A stretch of 64,000 nt of DNA. It comes from Pustulibacterium marinum. GTDB lineage: Bacteria > Bacteroidota > Bacteroidia > Flavobacteriales > Flavobacteriaceae. Positions 35,623-44,935 of the stretch are shown here, piece after piece. The notes beneath the pieces are model-generated. The model was not told the DNA's origin. It saw only the letters and a list, made by a program, of their open reading frames with translations, and did not search any database. Numbering within the stretch: the first letter of the stretch is position 1; each line of letters begins with the position of its first letter. Location of the stretch: NCBI RefSeq assembly GCF_900116665.1, contig NZ_FPBK01000001.1, positions 372,001 through 436,000 on the forward strand, read 5' to 3'. A program made the translations under genes and the position numbers.

Positions 35623-35656
35623 AATATCCAAAGACCGTAAACAGTCTTTGGATATT
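35623..35656 (-). terminator. 13-bp-stem hairpin between the lipoprotein and receptor genes
   Basis: aatatccaaagac and gtctttggatatt are exact complements around an 8-nt loop. There is no strong T run on the minus strand, so this may be an RNA-processing or partial-termination site setting the lipoprotein:receptor ratio rather than a full terminator. Confidence 0.5.
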
Positions 35657-35694
35657 TGTGTATTATAGGTTTATACTTTTAATACGTGTTATAT

Positions 35695-36972
35695 TTAGAA
35701 TGCACCTTGAGCGCTAGCGTAGGTCCATCCAAAAACTGATGTAGAAGCTCCTACAGTTGCGTTTGAAGCAGCGTCAATAGCAGTTACATTAGCTCCGAAG
35801 TAATCAACAGCTTCTGTAGATAATTCTACTGATGCTTCGTCATCGTTGTAAGCAGATAATAAATCTGCTGCAGTTTCGTATCCATCAGGAAGAACAACCT
35901 CTACATTAGCGAAAGTGATGTTTCCATTTTCGAATTCTGAAACAGCATCATTACCGTTGAAACGAACTCCACGACCAAAGTCATATACCAAAACATTTGA
36001 TAATGCTACCATGTTACCATCTCTGAAATCAGCGATTCTACTTGATGTGTTACCAGCATATCCAATTAGTGTAAGGTTTTCCATAGTATGCATCATTCCA
36101 GAGTAATCTGTAGTTCCTTCAGGACCATCTAATTCTAAACCAGTTCCTGAGTTTTCTCCCATGATTACAACTCCGTTAGATAAAGTTCCAGACCATCCTT
36201 GATCAGTATCAAAACCATCATCTCCTTGAGAGTAAACAATAGCGTTGCTAACGTTTACTGTACCACCAAACCATTCGATACCGTCATCTTGGTTTGCAAC
36301 GATTTCAATGTTAGAAATAGTAGTTCCAGAACCAACTCCACCAAGTGTTAATCCGTTGATTTCATTATCTTCACCAATAGTTACACCACCGTGTCTGATA
36401 GAGATGTAGTTAAGAATTCCAGAGTTGTCACCTGGTTCTGTTCCACCGTATTGACCGTAAGATTCTGTTGCAGCAATACCTTCAATTTGTGCAGTTTCTG
36501 AATCACCAGAAGCAGAGATAGGAGCTTTTCCTAAGATGATAACTCCACCCCATAATCCGTTATTAGCAGTTGTTAAGTTAGTTCCCCATTGTTCACCTAC
36601 TGCAATATTATCATCAACAGACGTGAAAATAATTGGGTTACTAGAAGTACCTTCAGCCATTAATTTACCACCTTGGTCAACAACCAATGCAGAAGCGTCA
36701 GCTTCAAGACCATCTTCACCTTTAATAATTGTACCTGGCTCAATTGTTAATGTGATACCATCGGCAACAATTACTTTACCATCCATAATATAAATATGAT
36801 CAGCAGTCCAAGTAGTATTTTCTGTTAATTCTCCACTAACAGTTATTTCTACTTCTGTTGAAGTTCCGTCGTCATCTGAAAAAGTAAGTTCATCATCGTC
36901 ACCACAGCCAACGAATAATGTTGCTAGAAGAGATAGAAATACTAAATTTCTGAATTTTAAATTTTTCATCAT
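35695..36972 (-). CDS. Lipoprotein with parallel beta-helix-like domain, partner of TonB receptor
   Basis: The 425-aa precursor has a lipobox (LFVGC) followed by an acidic spacer (GDDDELTFSDDDG). The mature region starts with TWTADHIYIMDGKVIVADGI and TLTIEPGTIIKG and continues with regular short strands (ISIRHGGVTIGEDNEINGLT, ISNIEIVANQDDGIEW, VSNAIVYSQGDDGFDTD), the pattern of a right-handed beta-helix. It is likely surface exposed and works with the receptor encoded just downstream, by analogy with other lipoprotein/receptor pairs. The substrate is unknown. Confidence 0.78.
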   Translation of the reverse strand: MMKNLKFRNLVFLSLLATLFVGCGDDDELTFSDDDGTSTEVEITVSGELTENTTWTADHIYIMDGKVIVADGITLTIEPGTIIKGEDGLEADASALVVDQGGKLMAEGTSSNPIIFTSVDDNIAVGEQWGTNLTTANNGLWGGVIILGKAPISASGDSETAQIEGIAATESYGQYGGTEPGDNSGILNYISIRHGGVTIGEDNEINGLTLGGVGSGTTISNIEIVANQDDGIEWFGGTVNVSNAIVYSQGDDGFDTDQGWSGTLSNGVVIMGENSGTGLELDGPEGTTDYSGMMHTMENLTLIGYAGNTSSRIADFRDGNMVALSNVLVYDFGRGVRFNGNDAVSEFENGNITFANVEVVLPDGYETAADLLSAYNDDEASVELSTEAVDYFGANVTAIDAASNATVGASTSVFGWTYASAQGAF

Positions 36973-37194
36973 TGAATTAATTAAATTGTGTTTTTGTTTT
37001 GAGTTAATTATTCAATTCCTCCTATTTGAAGAAATCCCTGCAAAGAAACATGATAAGGGTAAGGAGGTAGTTAATCGATTTTTATCAAAATATTAAATTA
37101 ACACTAAGCGTTTTTCAGAATTCATTGGAATCAATAACATTAATTTAACATTGTCGTTTTTCGGCATGATTCCCATGGCAAGACTATTATTTTG

Positions 37195-37202
37195 TTACTT
37201 TG
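37195..37202 (+). promoter_or_regulatory. Near-consensus -7 element (TTACTTTG) of the dGTPase gene
   Basis: It matches TAnnTTTG except for position 2, and lies 16 bp before the ATG at 37219. It argues against the upstream ATG at 37192. Confidence 0.4.
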
Positions 37203-37218
37203 CAGCAAATTGAAGCAT

Positions 37219-38559
37219 ATGCACTGGGAACAATTACTTTCACTAAAAAAATACGGCGACGCTCATAAAAGATTAAGACTAGAACAAGATGAAACTAGGC
37301 TAGGGTTTGAAGTAGATTATGATCGAATTATTTTTTCTTCAGCATTTAGAAGTTTACAAGATAAAACCCAAGTGGTTCCTTTAAGCAAGACAGATTTTGT
37401 TCATACAAGACTTACACATAGCTTAGAAGTTTCTGTTGTGGGTAGAAGTTTAGGACGCGTTGTAGGGAAAGCTATTTTAGAAAAACACCCTTATTTGAAA
37501 GAGATTCATGGGTATCAAGCAAATGATTTTGGAGCTATAGTAGCTGCCGCTTGTTTGGCTCATGATATTGGAAACCCTCCATTTGGTCATAGCGGAGAAA
37601 AAGCTATAGGTGAATTTTTTAGTAAAGGACCGGGATCTATATATAAGGAAGAATTAACGGATAAAGAATTTCAAGATTTAATAGATTTTGAAGGGAATGC
37701 AAATGGATTCTCGGTGCTTACAAATTCTATGCATAAAGTAGGAGGAGAACTTAGAATATCCTATGCAACTTTAGGAGCATTTATGAAATACCCTAAAGAA
37801 TCGCTTCCTAAAAAACCTTCTAAACAAATAGAAGATAAGAAGTATGGTTTCTTTCAGCATGATAAGTTTTTGTTTGAAGATGTAGCAAAAGACCTTGGGC
37901 TTATCAAAAAAGAGGGAAATCAAATTGCATATTTTCGTCATCCATTAGCTTTTTTAGTGGAGGCGGCAGATGATATTTGCTACACGATTATAGATTTTGA
38001 AGACGGAATTAATAAAGGTCTTATTGACGAAGATTACGCTTTGGAATATTTGAGCGCGATTATCCGTGAAACGGTGAACAGAGATAAATATTCTAAACTA
38101 ACCTCAAAAGAAGAACGCATAAGCTATTTGCGAGCATTGGCTATTGGAAAATTAATTCAGGATGCTGTAGATGTTTTTCTAAAAAATGAAGAAGCCATTT
38201 TACAAGGTAACTTTCATTATGCATTAACAGAGAAAGGAAAGTTCACTGCACAGATGAATGACATTATAAAACTGAGCATTCAAAAAATATATAATAGCAC
38301 AGAAGTTATTGAAAAAGAAATCATGGGGTATCAAGTATTGCAAACACTTTTAGAAAAGTTTACCACAGCATATACCAATGATATAAAAGGAGAAGCTTCT
38401 AATTACGATAAACTGGTACTGAGCTTACTTCCAGAAAAATTCCGAAGAGAGAAAGACACTACTTATGATCGTCTTTTATTTATCTGCCAATATGTTTCGT
38501 TGCTCACAGATGGTAGGGCAATGGAAATTTTCAATATTCTAAAAGGAAATCAATCTTAA
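37219..38559 (+). CDS. dgt: Deoxyguanosinetriphosphate triphosphohydrolase
   Basis: The 446-aa HD-domain enzyme hydrolyses dGTP (or other dNTPs) to the nucleoside and triphosphate. The metal-binding HD motifs are RLTHSLEVSVVGRSLG and AACLAHDIGNPPFGHSGE, with a later Asp in EAADDICYTIIDFEDG. The N-terminal KRLRLEQDETRLGFEVDYDR and IIFSSAFRSLQDKTQV stretches are typical. The start at 37219 (MHWEQLL) is preferred over 37192. Confidence 0.93.
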   Translation: MHWEQLLSLKKYGDAHKRLRLEQDETRLGFEVDYDRIIFSSAFRSLQDKTQVVPLSKTDFVHTRLTHSLEVSVVGRSLGRVVGKAILEKHPYLKEIHGYQANDFGAIVAAACLAHDIGNPPFGHSGEKAIGEFFSKGPGSIYKEELTDKEFQDLIDFEGNANGFSVLTNSMHKVGGELRISYATLGAFMKYPKESLPKKPSKQIEDKKYGFFQHDKFLFEDVAKDLGLIKKEGNQIAYFRHPLAFLVEAADDICYTIIDFEDGINKGLIDEDYALEYLSAIIRETVNRDKYSKLTSKEERISYLRALAIGKLIQDAVDVFLKNEEAILQGNFHYALTEKGKFTAQMNDIIKLSIQKIYNSTEVIEKEIMGYQVLQTLLEKFTTAYTNDIKGEASNYDKLVLSLLPEKFRREKDTTYDRLLFICQYVSLLTDGRAMEIFNILKGNQS

Positions 38560-38563
38560 ATAG

Positions 38564-38597
38564 AAAAACCCTCTAACAATTTGCTAGAGGGTTTTTC
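38564..38597 (+). terminator. Terminator of the dGTPase gene
   Basis: The stem aaaaccctcta/tagagggtttt is followed by more T. It can also serve the facing gene that ends at 38628. Confidence 0.85.
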
Positions 38598-38627
38598 CAT
38601 TATTGTATCTTAAACTGAACGATAAAA

Positions 38628-38978
38628 TTAAGGATTCGTTGCCATAGTTCCGTTAGAAACCCAATTGTTTACACTTACAATTGCGTTATCATCATAAGTA
38701 ACTTCACTTAGCTTATCATTATTCCAAAAAAGCCAAGTACCTACTTTTTTACCATCTTCATACGTTGCCACTGCTGTGCGATTTCCTTTGTTGTCATAAG
38801 CAACCCATTCTCCGTGCAACTTACCATCTTTAAAATAGCCTTGTTGAGTAACTACTCCTTCTGCATTTTTATATGTTGCCTTTACTAGGTCACCTGATTT
38901 CTCTAAAATAGGTTTTTCTTGTTGAGCAAATCCGCTTAACGTAAAAACCATAGCCAAAGTAAATAATATTCTTTTCAT
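38628..38978 (-). CDS. Exported MORN/YwqK-like repeat protein
   Basis: The 116-aa precursor starts at the ATG at 38978, giving a signal peptide (MKRILFTLAMVFTLSGFAQ); an upstream ATG at 39023 would spoil it. The mature part has MORN-type repeats (QQGYFKDGKLHGEWVAYDNK, ATYEDGKKVGTWLFWNNDKL), as in YwqK-like proteins. The function is unknown; such repeats usually form beta-hairpin ladders. Confidence 0.82.
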   Translation of the reverse strand: MKRILFTLAMVFTLSGFAQQEKPILEKSGDLVKATYKNAEGVVTQQGYFKDGKLHGEWVAYDNKGNRTAVATYEDGKKVGTWLFWNNDKLSEVTYDDNAIVSVNNWVSNGTMATNP

Positions 38979-39181
38979 AACTTCTATCTTAAAAGTTTCA
39001 CTTCCTTTACATTTCTGTAACAAATATAAGTAATTTTTACATTCAAATTACATTCACGTAACATTAAATTAACATTGAGATCGATTTTGGTAACATTTGT
39101 CAGTAAATTACCGCTAATTATCAAGGGTTCAAAAGGTTAAAAATCAATGCACTTTTTATTTACTTACATCAACTAACTTCT

Positions 39182-39189
39182 TACATTTG
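39182..39189 (+). promoter_or_regulatory. -7 promoter element (TACATTTG) of aspS
   Basis: An exact TAnnTTTG match, 25 bp before the ATG at 39215. Confidence 0.55.
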
Positions 39190-39214
39190 CACTTTCAAAA
39201 CAGAATTCAAGAAA

Positions 39215-40963
39215 ATGTATAGAAGTCATACTTGTGGTGAATTGCGTTCGTCACATATAAATCAAGAAGTTACACTTGCCGGCTGGGTTCAAAAAGTGCG
39301 TGATAAAGGTTTTATGATCTGGGTAGATGTTAGAGATCGTTATGGTATTACTCAGTTAATTTTTGATGAAGAAAGAACACCTGCTGATGTTTTTGAAAAA
39401 GCAAAAAGCCTAGGACGCGAATTTGTAATTCAAGTAAAAGGCGATGTTATTGAGCGTGAATCTAAGAATGCCAACATTGCTACTGGTGATATAGAAATTC
39501 TTGTAAAAGACTTAACTATACTAAATGGTGCAAAATTACCACCATTTACTATAGAAGATGAAACAGACGGGGGTGAAGACCTTCGTATGAAATATAGATA
39601 TTTAGATATTCGTCGTAATCCTGTTAAAAATAGTTTGCTGTTTCGTCACAGTGTAGCTATGCAGGTGCGTAACTATCTATCTCAAGAGGGTTTCATAGAA
39701 GTAGAAACACCTTATTTAATTAAATCTACTCCAGAAGGAGCTCGTGATTTTGTAGTGCCTTCTCGCATGAATGAAGGACAATTTTACGCTTTGCCACAAT
39801 CGCCACAAACTTTTAAGCAGTTATTAATGGTAGGCGGTATGGATAAATATTTCCAAATAGTGAAATGTTTCCGTGACGAAGATTTACGTGCAGACCGTCA
39901 ACCAGAGTTCACGCAAATAGACTGTGAACTTGCGTTTGTAGAACAAGAAGACATTCTAAATATTTTTGAAGGATTAACTAGAAATCTTTTAAAAGAAATT
40001 AGAGGAGTAGAAATAGAAAAATTCCCAAGAATGACGTTTGCCGATGCTATGCGTAAGTATGGTAACGACAAACCGGATATTCGTTTTGGGATGGAGTTTG
40101 GTGAACTGAATGAAGTTGCTCAACACAAAGATTTCAAGGTATTTAACGATGCTGAACTCGTAGTAGGTATTGCAGTTCCTGGAGCGGCTTCTTACACTAG
40201 AAAAGAGATTGATAAATTAATCGATTGGGTAAAGCGTCCACAAGTTGGAGCGCTTGGAATGGTGTATGTAAAGTGTAATGAAGATGGAAGCTTCAAATCT
40301 TCCGTAGATAAATTCTACGATGAGGCAGATTTAGCAAAATGGGCAGAAGCAACAGGCGCAAAAGCAGGTGATTTAATCTGTATTTTATCTGGAAACACCA
40401 ATAAAGTAAGAGCTCAATTGAGTGCCTTACGTATGGAAATGGCAACACGTTTAGGGTTACGTAAATCAGATGAGTTTGCTCCACTTTGGGTTGTAGATTT
40501 TCCACTATTGGAATGGGACGAGGAAACTGAACGTTACCATGCAATGCACCACCCATTTACATCACCAAAACCAGAGGATTTTGATAAATTAGAAACCGCT
40601 CCGGGAGAAGTAAGAGCCAATGCTTACGATTTGGTATTGAACGGAAACGAAATTGGTGGTGGTTCTATCAGAATACATGACAAAGAATTACAAAGTCGTA
40701 TGTTCTCTTTATTAGGATTTACTCCTGAAGAAGCAGAAGCACAGTTTGGATTCTTAATGAATGCTTTTCAATACGGTGCACCGCCACACGGTGGTCTTGC
40801 TTTTGGTTTTGACCGTTTGGTAGCTATTTTAGGAGGACAAGAAACCATTCGTGATTTCATTGCATTCCCTAAAAATAATTCTGGTAGAGATGTGATGATC
40901 GATGCTCCTGCGAACATTGATGACGAACAGTTGAAAGAATTACACATTAAGCTGAATTTATAA
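39215..40963 (+). CDS. aspS: Aspartate--tRNA ligase
   Basis: The 582-aa class II synthetase has the OB-type anticodon-binding domain (1-105; [20 protein letters not shown]), class II motif 2 ([20 protein letters not shown]), the bacterial GAD insertion (about 280-410) and motif 3 ([16 protein letters not shown]). The length is that of the bacterial type. A GAD domain is compatible with either a discriminating or a non-discriminating enzyme; gatCAB is not in view. Confidence 0.97.
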   Translation: MYRSHTCGELRSSHINQEVTLAGWVQKVRDKGFMIWVDVRDRYGITQLIFDEERTPADVFEKAKSLGREFVIQVKGDVIERESKNANIATGDIEILVKDLTILNGAKLPPFTIEDETDGGEDLRMKYRYLDIRRNPVKNSLLFRHSVAMQVRNYLSQEGFIEVETPYLIKSTPEGARDFVVPSRMNEGQFYALPQSPQTFKQLLMVGGMDKYFQIVKCFRDEDLRADRQPEFTQIDCELAFVEQEDILNIFEGLTRNLLKEIRGVEIEKFPRMTFADAMRKYGNDKPDIRFGMEFGELNEVAQHKDFKVFNDAELVVGIAVPGAASYTRKEIDKLIDWVKRPQVGALGMVYVKCNEDGSFKSSVDKFYDEADLAKWAEATGAKAGDLICILSGNTNKVRAQLSALRMEMATRLGLRKSDEFAPLWVVDFPLLEWDEETERYHAMHHPFTSPKPEDFDKLETAPGEVRANAYDLVLNGNEIGGGSIRIHDKELQSRMFSLLGFTPEEAEAQFGFLMNAFQYGAPPHGGLAFGFDRLVAILGGQETIRDFIAFPKNNSGRDVMIDAPANIDDEQLKELHIKLNL

Positions 40964-40973
40964 AAGTGAACCC

Positions 40974-41000
40974 AATCCCGCATGCAGCGGGATTTTTTTA
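40974..41000 (+). terminator. Terminator of aspS
   Basis: The stem aatcccgc/gcgggatt with a 5-nt loop is followed by a T run. An in-frame ATG of the next gene (40982) lies in its loop, which argues against that start. Confidence 0.85.
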
Positions 41001-41011
41001 CCATTTTTCGT

Positions 41012-42811
41012 ATGCCACTTACTCAAAAAAAATCGGTATTGACAAGATTCTTGCTATGGAAAACAAAACACATAGCGCCACAGAATTTTGTATATATCCT
41101 GAGTGTTTTGGTCGGTTTAATTGCCGGATTGGGTGCTGTAATTCTTAAGAATACAACACACTTTATTCAACATTTAATGGAAGGAAAAGTAGTGGGTGAA
41201 TACCATCATGCATTCTACTTTTTGTTTCCTATTATTGGTTTAAGTATCACGTTTCTTATTAAGAAATATGTGATACGCCGTGATTTTGGCCATGGTATTC
41301 CAACAACGTTAAGAGCTATCGCCAAGAAGAAAGGAATTATGAAGCGCTATTCTATGTTTAGTGCATTGTTAACCGCCCCTTTCACTGTTGGTTTTGGTGG
41401 TTCTGTAGGTTTGGAAGGACCAACGGTTTCCACGGCAGCAGCTATTAGTTCTAATATTTCAAGATTGTTTCATACCAATCAATCCACTAGAACTTTATTG
41501 ATAAGTTGTGCTTCCACAGGTGCTATTGCTTGTATTTTCAAAGCTCCTATTGCTGCTATCATTTTTGCTATTGAAGTTTTCAGTTTAGACCTTACCTTGT
41601 CTTCTTTACTTCCTTTGCTATTATCATCTATTTCGGGAGTTTTACTTTCTTATTTCTTTTATGGAGCCGATACTATTTTACCTTTTGAATTGGTAGGGAG
41701 ATTTGCTTTGTACCAAGTTCCATTCTTTATTGTATTCGGAATTTTAACCGCATTGACATCTATCTATTTTACAAAGGTATATGCATTTTTTCATGACTTT
41801 TTTGATAGTATTCAATCTCCCATTAAACGATTATTACTTGGTGGCCTCGGCCTTGGGGTTATTGTATTCTTTGTGCCTCCGCTCTACGGGGAAGGCTTTG
41901 ATGTGATCAATAATATGGTTACCGGAAATTATATGGATACAGTTTCTAACAACTTCCTGCATTTAGAAATTTCAAATGAGTGGGTTGTTGTTGGGTTACT
42001 TTTTGGATTGGTACTTTTCAAAATCATAGCCAGTGCACTTACTTTTGGTGCCGGTGGTATTGGAGGTATTTTTTCACCAAGTTTGTATATGGGGTCTGTT
42101 TTAGGATTTGGTTTTGCTAGATTGGTAAATACATTTCATGTGATAAGATATGAGCTTTCCGAAAGTAATTTTGCACTTATTGGAATGGCTGGGGTTTTAG
42201 GAGGCGTTTTGCAAGCTCCTTTAACAGCTATCTTCTTAATTGCAGAATTAACAGGAGGATACAAACTTTTCATTCCATTGATGATTACGGTGGCTATTTG
42301 CTTTGCAATAACCAAATACTTTTTACCATATTCTGTGTATAGCATGGAGTTGGCAAGGAAAGGAGATTTGATCACACATGATAAAGATCAGGCAGTTTTA
42401 ACGCTAATGAACATGGAAAGTTTGATAGAAACTAAATTTGTTCCTGTAAATCCTGAAATGAATTTGGGAGAAATAGTTCACAAAGCGGTGGTAAAATCAA
42501 ACCGAAATATTTTCCCTGTTATAGACAAGAGCGATAATTCACTTCAAGGAGTTATTCTGCTCGATGACATTCGTCCGGTAATGTTTAATCAAGATTTGTA
42601 TGAAGAAATGACGGCTGCTGATGTAATGCAAAATGCACCGGCGGTAATTGATTTAGACGAAGACCGAATGTCTGATGTAATGCAGAAGTTCCAAGACAGT
42701 AGTGCATGGAATCTACCGGTAATCAGTGAAAATAAATATGTTGGGTTCATTTCAAAATCCAAGCTTTTAACGGCGTATCGACGTAAATTGATCACGTTTA
42801 CCCAACAATAA
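41012..42811 (+). CDS. ClC-family chloride channel/antiporter with CBS domains
   Basis: The 599-aa protein has the ClC membrane domain (about 25-440) with selectivity-filter and gating motifs (GFGGSVGLEGPTVSTAAAIS with the gating Glu, STGAIACIFKAPIAAIIFAI, FGAGGIGGIFSPSLYMG, GMAGVLGGVLQAPLTAIFLI). Two C-terminal CBS domains follow (about 470-590). The start at 41012 is used because the ATG at 40982 is inside the aspS terminator. A channel versus H+/Cl- exchanger role is not decided by what I can see. Confidence 0.92.
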   Translation: MPLTQKKSVLTRFLLWKTKHIAPQNFVYILSVLVGLIAGLGAVILKNTTHFIQHLMEGKVVGEYHHAFYFLFPIIGLSITFLIKKYVIRRDFGHGIPTTLRAIAKKKGIMKRYSMFSALLTAPFTVGFGGSVGLEGPTVSTAAAISSNISRLFHTNQSTRTLLISCASTGAIACIFKAPIAAIIFAIEVFSLDLTLSSLLPLLLSSISGVLLSYFFYGADTILPFELVGRFALYQVPFFIVFGILTALTSIYFTKVYAFFHDFFDSIQSPIKRLLLGGLGLGVIVFFVPPLYGEGFDVINNMVTGNYMDTVSNNFLHLEISNEWVVVGLLFGLVLFKIIASALTFGAGGIGGIFSPSLYMGSVLGFGFARLVNTFHVIRYELSESNFALIGMAGVLGGVLQAPLTAIFLIAELTGGYKLFIPLMITVAICFAITKYFLPYSVYSMELARKGDLITHDKDQAVLTLMNMESLIETKFVPVNPEMNLGEIVHKAVVKSNRNIFPVIDKSDNSLQGVILLDDIRPVMFNQDLYEEMTAADVMQNAPAVIDLDEDRMSDVMQKFQDSSAWNLPVISENKYVGFISKSKLLTAYRRKLITFTQQ

Positions 42812-42826
42812 ATTGGATTTCATCTT

Positions 42827-43084
42827 ATGAAAAAAGTAATTGTAATACTATTTATACTCATTCTTGGAGCCATCATTTATGGTTTTTATACTAAAAACTA
42901 TATTGATGTTGCTCAGGGAGAACGCATTATTGGAATTAGTATTTTAGCAACTTCATTTATTCTTATGCCACTGTTTATTTACCATAGATGGAAAGGTAAG
43001 GATATTAGAAATTACATGCTTACCAAGGAAAATCTGGATAAGATGAATCAAAAAGATGATCAGAAAAAATCTAAAAAACACTGA
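42827..43084 (+). CDS. Small two-helix membrane protein
   Basis: The 85-aa protein has two hydrophobic helices (about 3-20 and 35-53) and a Lys-rich cytoplasmic tail (QKDDQKKSKKH). It begins 15 bp after the ClC gene and is probably co-transcribed with it. No family is recognised, though short proteins with this layout are frequent in flavobacteria. Confidence 0.75.
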   Translation: MKKVIVILFILILGAIIYGFYTKNYIDVAQGERIIGISILATSFILMPLFIYHRWKGKDIRNYMLTKENLDKMNQKDDQKKSKKH

Positions 43085-43182
43085 TTATCAATAATTTTTC
43101 AAAAAAATAATCCTAAGTATACGTACAGTCTCATTATTAAACTGTACTTTTAGACCTTTAAATTTTTTATTACATTTTTATA

Positions 43183-43377
43183 ATGACAGGTACAGTTAAA
43201 TTTTTCAATGAATCAAAGGGATTCGGATTCATTACTAACGACGAAACAGGTAAAGACATTTTTGTTCACGTAACAGCTTTAAATGGAGTTATCTTAACAG
43301 ACGGAACCAAAGTAGAATATTCAGAAGAAGAAGGAAGAAAAGGATTAGTTGCAACTAACGTACAAGTTATCGGCTAA
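43183..43377 (+). CDS. Cold-shock domain protein
   Basis: The 64-aa single OB-fold protein binds single-stranded nucleic acid. It has RNP1 (KGFGFI) and RNP2 (DIFVHV), both intact, and starts MTGTVKFFNESKGFGFI. It probably acts as an RNA chaperone. The 98-bp AT-rich upstream region may be a cold-responsive leader, but I see no defined structure. It has its own terminator. Confidence 0.95.
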   Translation: MTGTVKFFNESKGFGFITNDETGKDIFVHVTALNGVILTDGTKVEYSEEEGRKGLVATNVQVIG

Positions 43378-43406
43378 TTTTTCAACGATATATATTTTAT
43401 TTTGAA

Positions 43407-43436
43407 TAAAGCGCGACCCTTGGGTTGCGCTTTATT
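43407..43436 (+). terminator. Terminator of the cold-shock gene
   Basis: The stem aaagcgcgaccc/gggttgcgcttt (one G-T pair) is followed by TATTATTTT. It sits just before the end of the facing tadA gene and may serve both. Confidence 0.8.
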
Positions 43437-43439
43437 ATT

Positions 43440-43889
43440 TTAATTCAAGTTTCGTTTTTCAATAAAAAAACGTTTCATAAGTGAGGCAGCTTCTTCATGA
43501 AGTACTCCACCTTTTATTTCAGTTTTTGGATGCATTTGTGTACCCATAACGCCACATCCTCTTTGGGTATCGGTAGCGCCATAAATCACTTTACTTATTT
43601 GACTCCAATACAATGCACCAGCGCACATTTGGCATGGCTCTAGCGTAACATAAAGTGTGCAATTTTTCAAATACTTACCACCTAAAAAATTAGCAGCAGC
43701 AGTAATTGCTTGCATTTCGGCATGTGCAGTAACATCGTTCAATGTTTCCGTTAGATTGTGTGCTCTTGCTATTATTCGATTATCTACTACAATGACTGCT
43801 CCTACAGGAATTTCGCCTTTTTCAAAAGCAATTTCAGCTTCCTGTAATGCTTTCTTCATAAAATAACTATCGTCAAAAATGTTTTCCAT
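43440..43889 (-). CDS. tadA: tRNA-adenosine/nucleoside deaminase (TadA family)
   Basis: The 149-aa zinc deaminase probably converts A34 of tRNA-Arg to inosine. The zinc site is HAEMQAI plus LEPCQMCAGALYWSQI. The ATG at 43889 (MENIFDDSYFMKKAL) is chosen over the much longer frame starting at 44093, which would overlap the divergent gene. A -7 box ends 4 bp before this ATG, so the message may be leaderless. GEIPVGAVIVVDN is the usual N-terminal signature. Confidence 0.92.
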   Translation of the reverse strand: MENIFDDSYFMKKALQEAEIAFEKGEIPVGAVIVVDNRIIARAHNLTETLNDVTAHAEMQAITAAANFLGGKYLKNCTLYVTLEPCQMCAGALYWSQISKVIYGATDTQRGCGVMGTQMHPKTEIKGGVLHEEAASLMKRFFIEKRNLN

Positions 43890-43893
43890 TTTA

Positions 43894-43901
43894 CAAAAGT
43901 A
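43894..43901 (-). promoter_or_regulatory. -7 promoter element (TACTTTTG) 4 bp before the tadA ATG
   Basis: An exact TAnnTTTG match on the minus strand, separated from the ATG by only four bases (TAAA). Confidence 0.55.
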
Positions 43902-43958
43902 ATTGAAAAAGATTTGGCAGGATGTTTGATACCCTAACTTTAATCTAACTAATTGCTT

Positions 43959-44912
43959 ATGAAATCTTTCAGCGGAATAGCTATTCCAAATCCTTGTCAC
44001 GAAAACTGGGAAGAAATGTCTAAAGTTGATAAAGGTAAATTTTGTAGCAAGTGTGCTAAAACGGTTATAGATTTTACCAAAATGCCCCAGCAAGAAATTT
44101 CAAACTACTTATCTAACAAAAGAGGTGAGAAAATATGTGGGAGGTTTACAAATGATCAACTAGATCAAATAACTATCGAAATCCCTACAGAAGTTTTTTA
44201 TAAAACATATAGCTTCAGAAAAAGTTTTATGCTGCTTTTACTCATTGTAATGGGAGGTACATTCTTTAGTTGCGAAACAGTTACCAACAACAACTCAATG
44301 TTAGGAAAGGTAATTGTAACCGATACTATCACCAAAACAGATTCCACAACGGTAAACCCTATTCAAATTGACACTACTTCTACAGTAAAAATAGGAGAAT
44401 CTATTATAAACGATTCGGTAAAATGTACTACCGAATCAGCAAAGAAAACTTTAGAAATTCCAGAAATAGTTACAACAGGTGAAGTTGTTGAGGTTGCTTT
44501 GATGGGAGATGTTGAATATGTAGACCCAACTCTAACTGAATTCAATATTACATCTGTTGATAAAGTACCAGAATTTATGGATACGAATACCTCTCAAAAC
44601 GCGAATACAACTGCAACAAAACTGTTTATAGAAAATATACAGCAAGTTTACGATAAGCACTTAAATAAAGAACTATTACAACGCATCTTTAAAGATTCTA
44701 ATACTACTCATCAACGGGTGTATGCCGAGTTTATAGTAGATACTTTAGGTTACATAAGCCTAAAACAAGTGAGAACAAACAATCCTCTTTTACAGGATTA
44801 TACCAACAAGTTTTGTGAATTCTTACCACGAGTTGTTCCTGGTGAGCATAATCACAAAAAAGTAGCAGTAAATTTTGCATGTCCTTTTATATTAACAAGG
44901 GAAAAATTATAA
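43959..44912 (+). CDS. Membrane protein with N-terminal Cys-rich domain and C-terminal TonB-like domain
   Basis: The 317-aa protein starts at 43959 with a domain recurrent in Bacteroidota (NPCHENWEEMSKVDKGKFCS KCAKTVIDFTKM), whose Cys/His set could bind zinc in the cytoplasm. One membrane helix follows (about 89-107; FMLLLLIVMGGTFFSC), then a Thr/Glu-rich periplasmic linker and a C-terminal TonB_C-like region (about 225-315; HQRVYAEFIVDTLGYISLKQ). It may be an energy transducer variant with a cytoplasmic sensing module. That role is inference. Confidence 0.75.
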   Translation: MKSFSGIAIPNPCHENWEEMSKVDKGKFCSKCAKTVIDFTKMPQQEISNYLSNKRGEKICGRFTNDQLDQITIEIPTEVFYKTYSFRKSFMLLLLIVMGGTFFSCETVTNNNSMLGKVIVTDTITKTDSTTVNPIQIDTTSTVKIGESIINDSVKCTTESAKKTLEIPEIVTTGEVVEVALMGDVEYVDPTLTEFNITSVDKVPEFMDTNTSQNANTTATKLFIENIQQVYDKHLNKELLQRIFKDSNTTHQRVYAEFIVDTLGYISLKQVRTNNPLLQDYTNKFCEFLPRVVPGEHNHKKVAVNFACPFILTREKL

Positions 44913-44919
44913 ATAATTG

Positions 44920-44927
44920 TAATTTTG
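44920..44927 (+). promoter_or_regulatory. -7 promoter element (TAATTTTG) close to the dxs ATG
   Basis: An exact TAnnTTTG match with only eight bases to the ATG at 44936, giving a leader of a few nucleotides at most. Confidence 0.5.
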
Positions 44928-44935
44928 CCGCCTGA

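Noticed and set aside
40982-41011. Upstream ATG for the ClC gene
   Set aside because: It lies in the loop of the aspS terminator, and the ten extra residues are not typical of the family.
43890-44093. N-terminal extension of tadA by 68 residues
   Set aside because: It would overlap the divergent gene at 43959 and cross the -7 promoter box. The family begins near MENIF.
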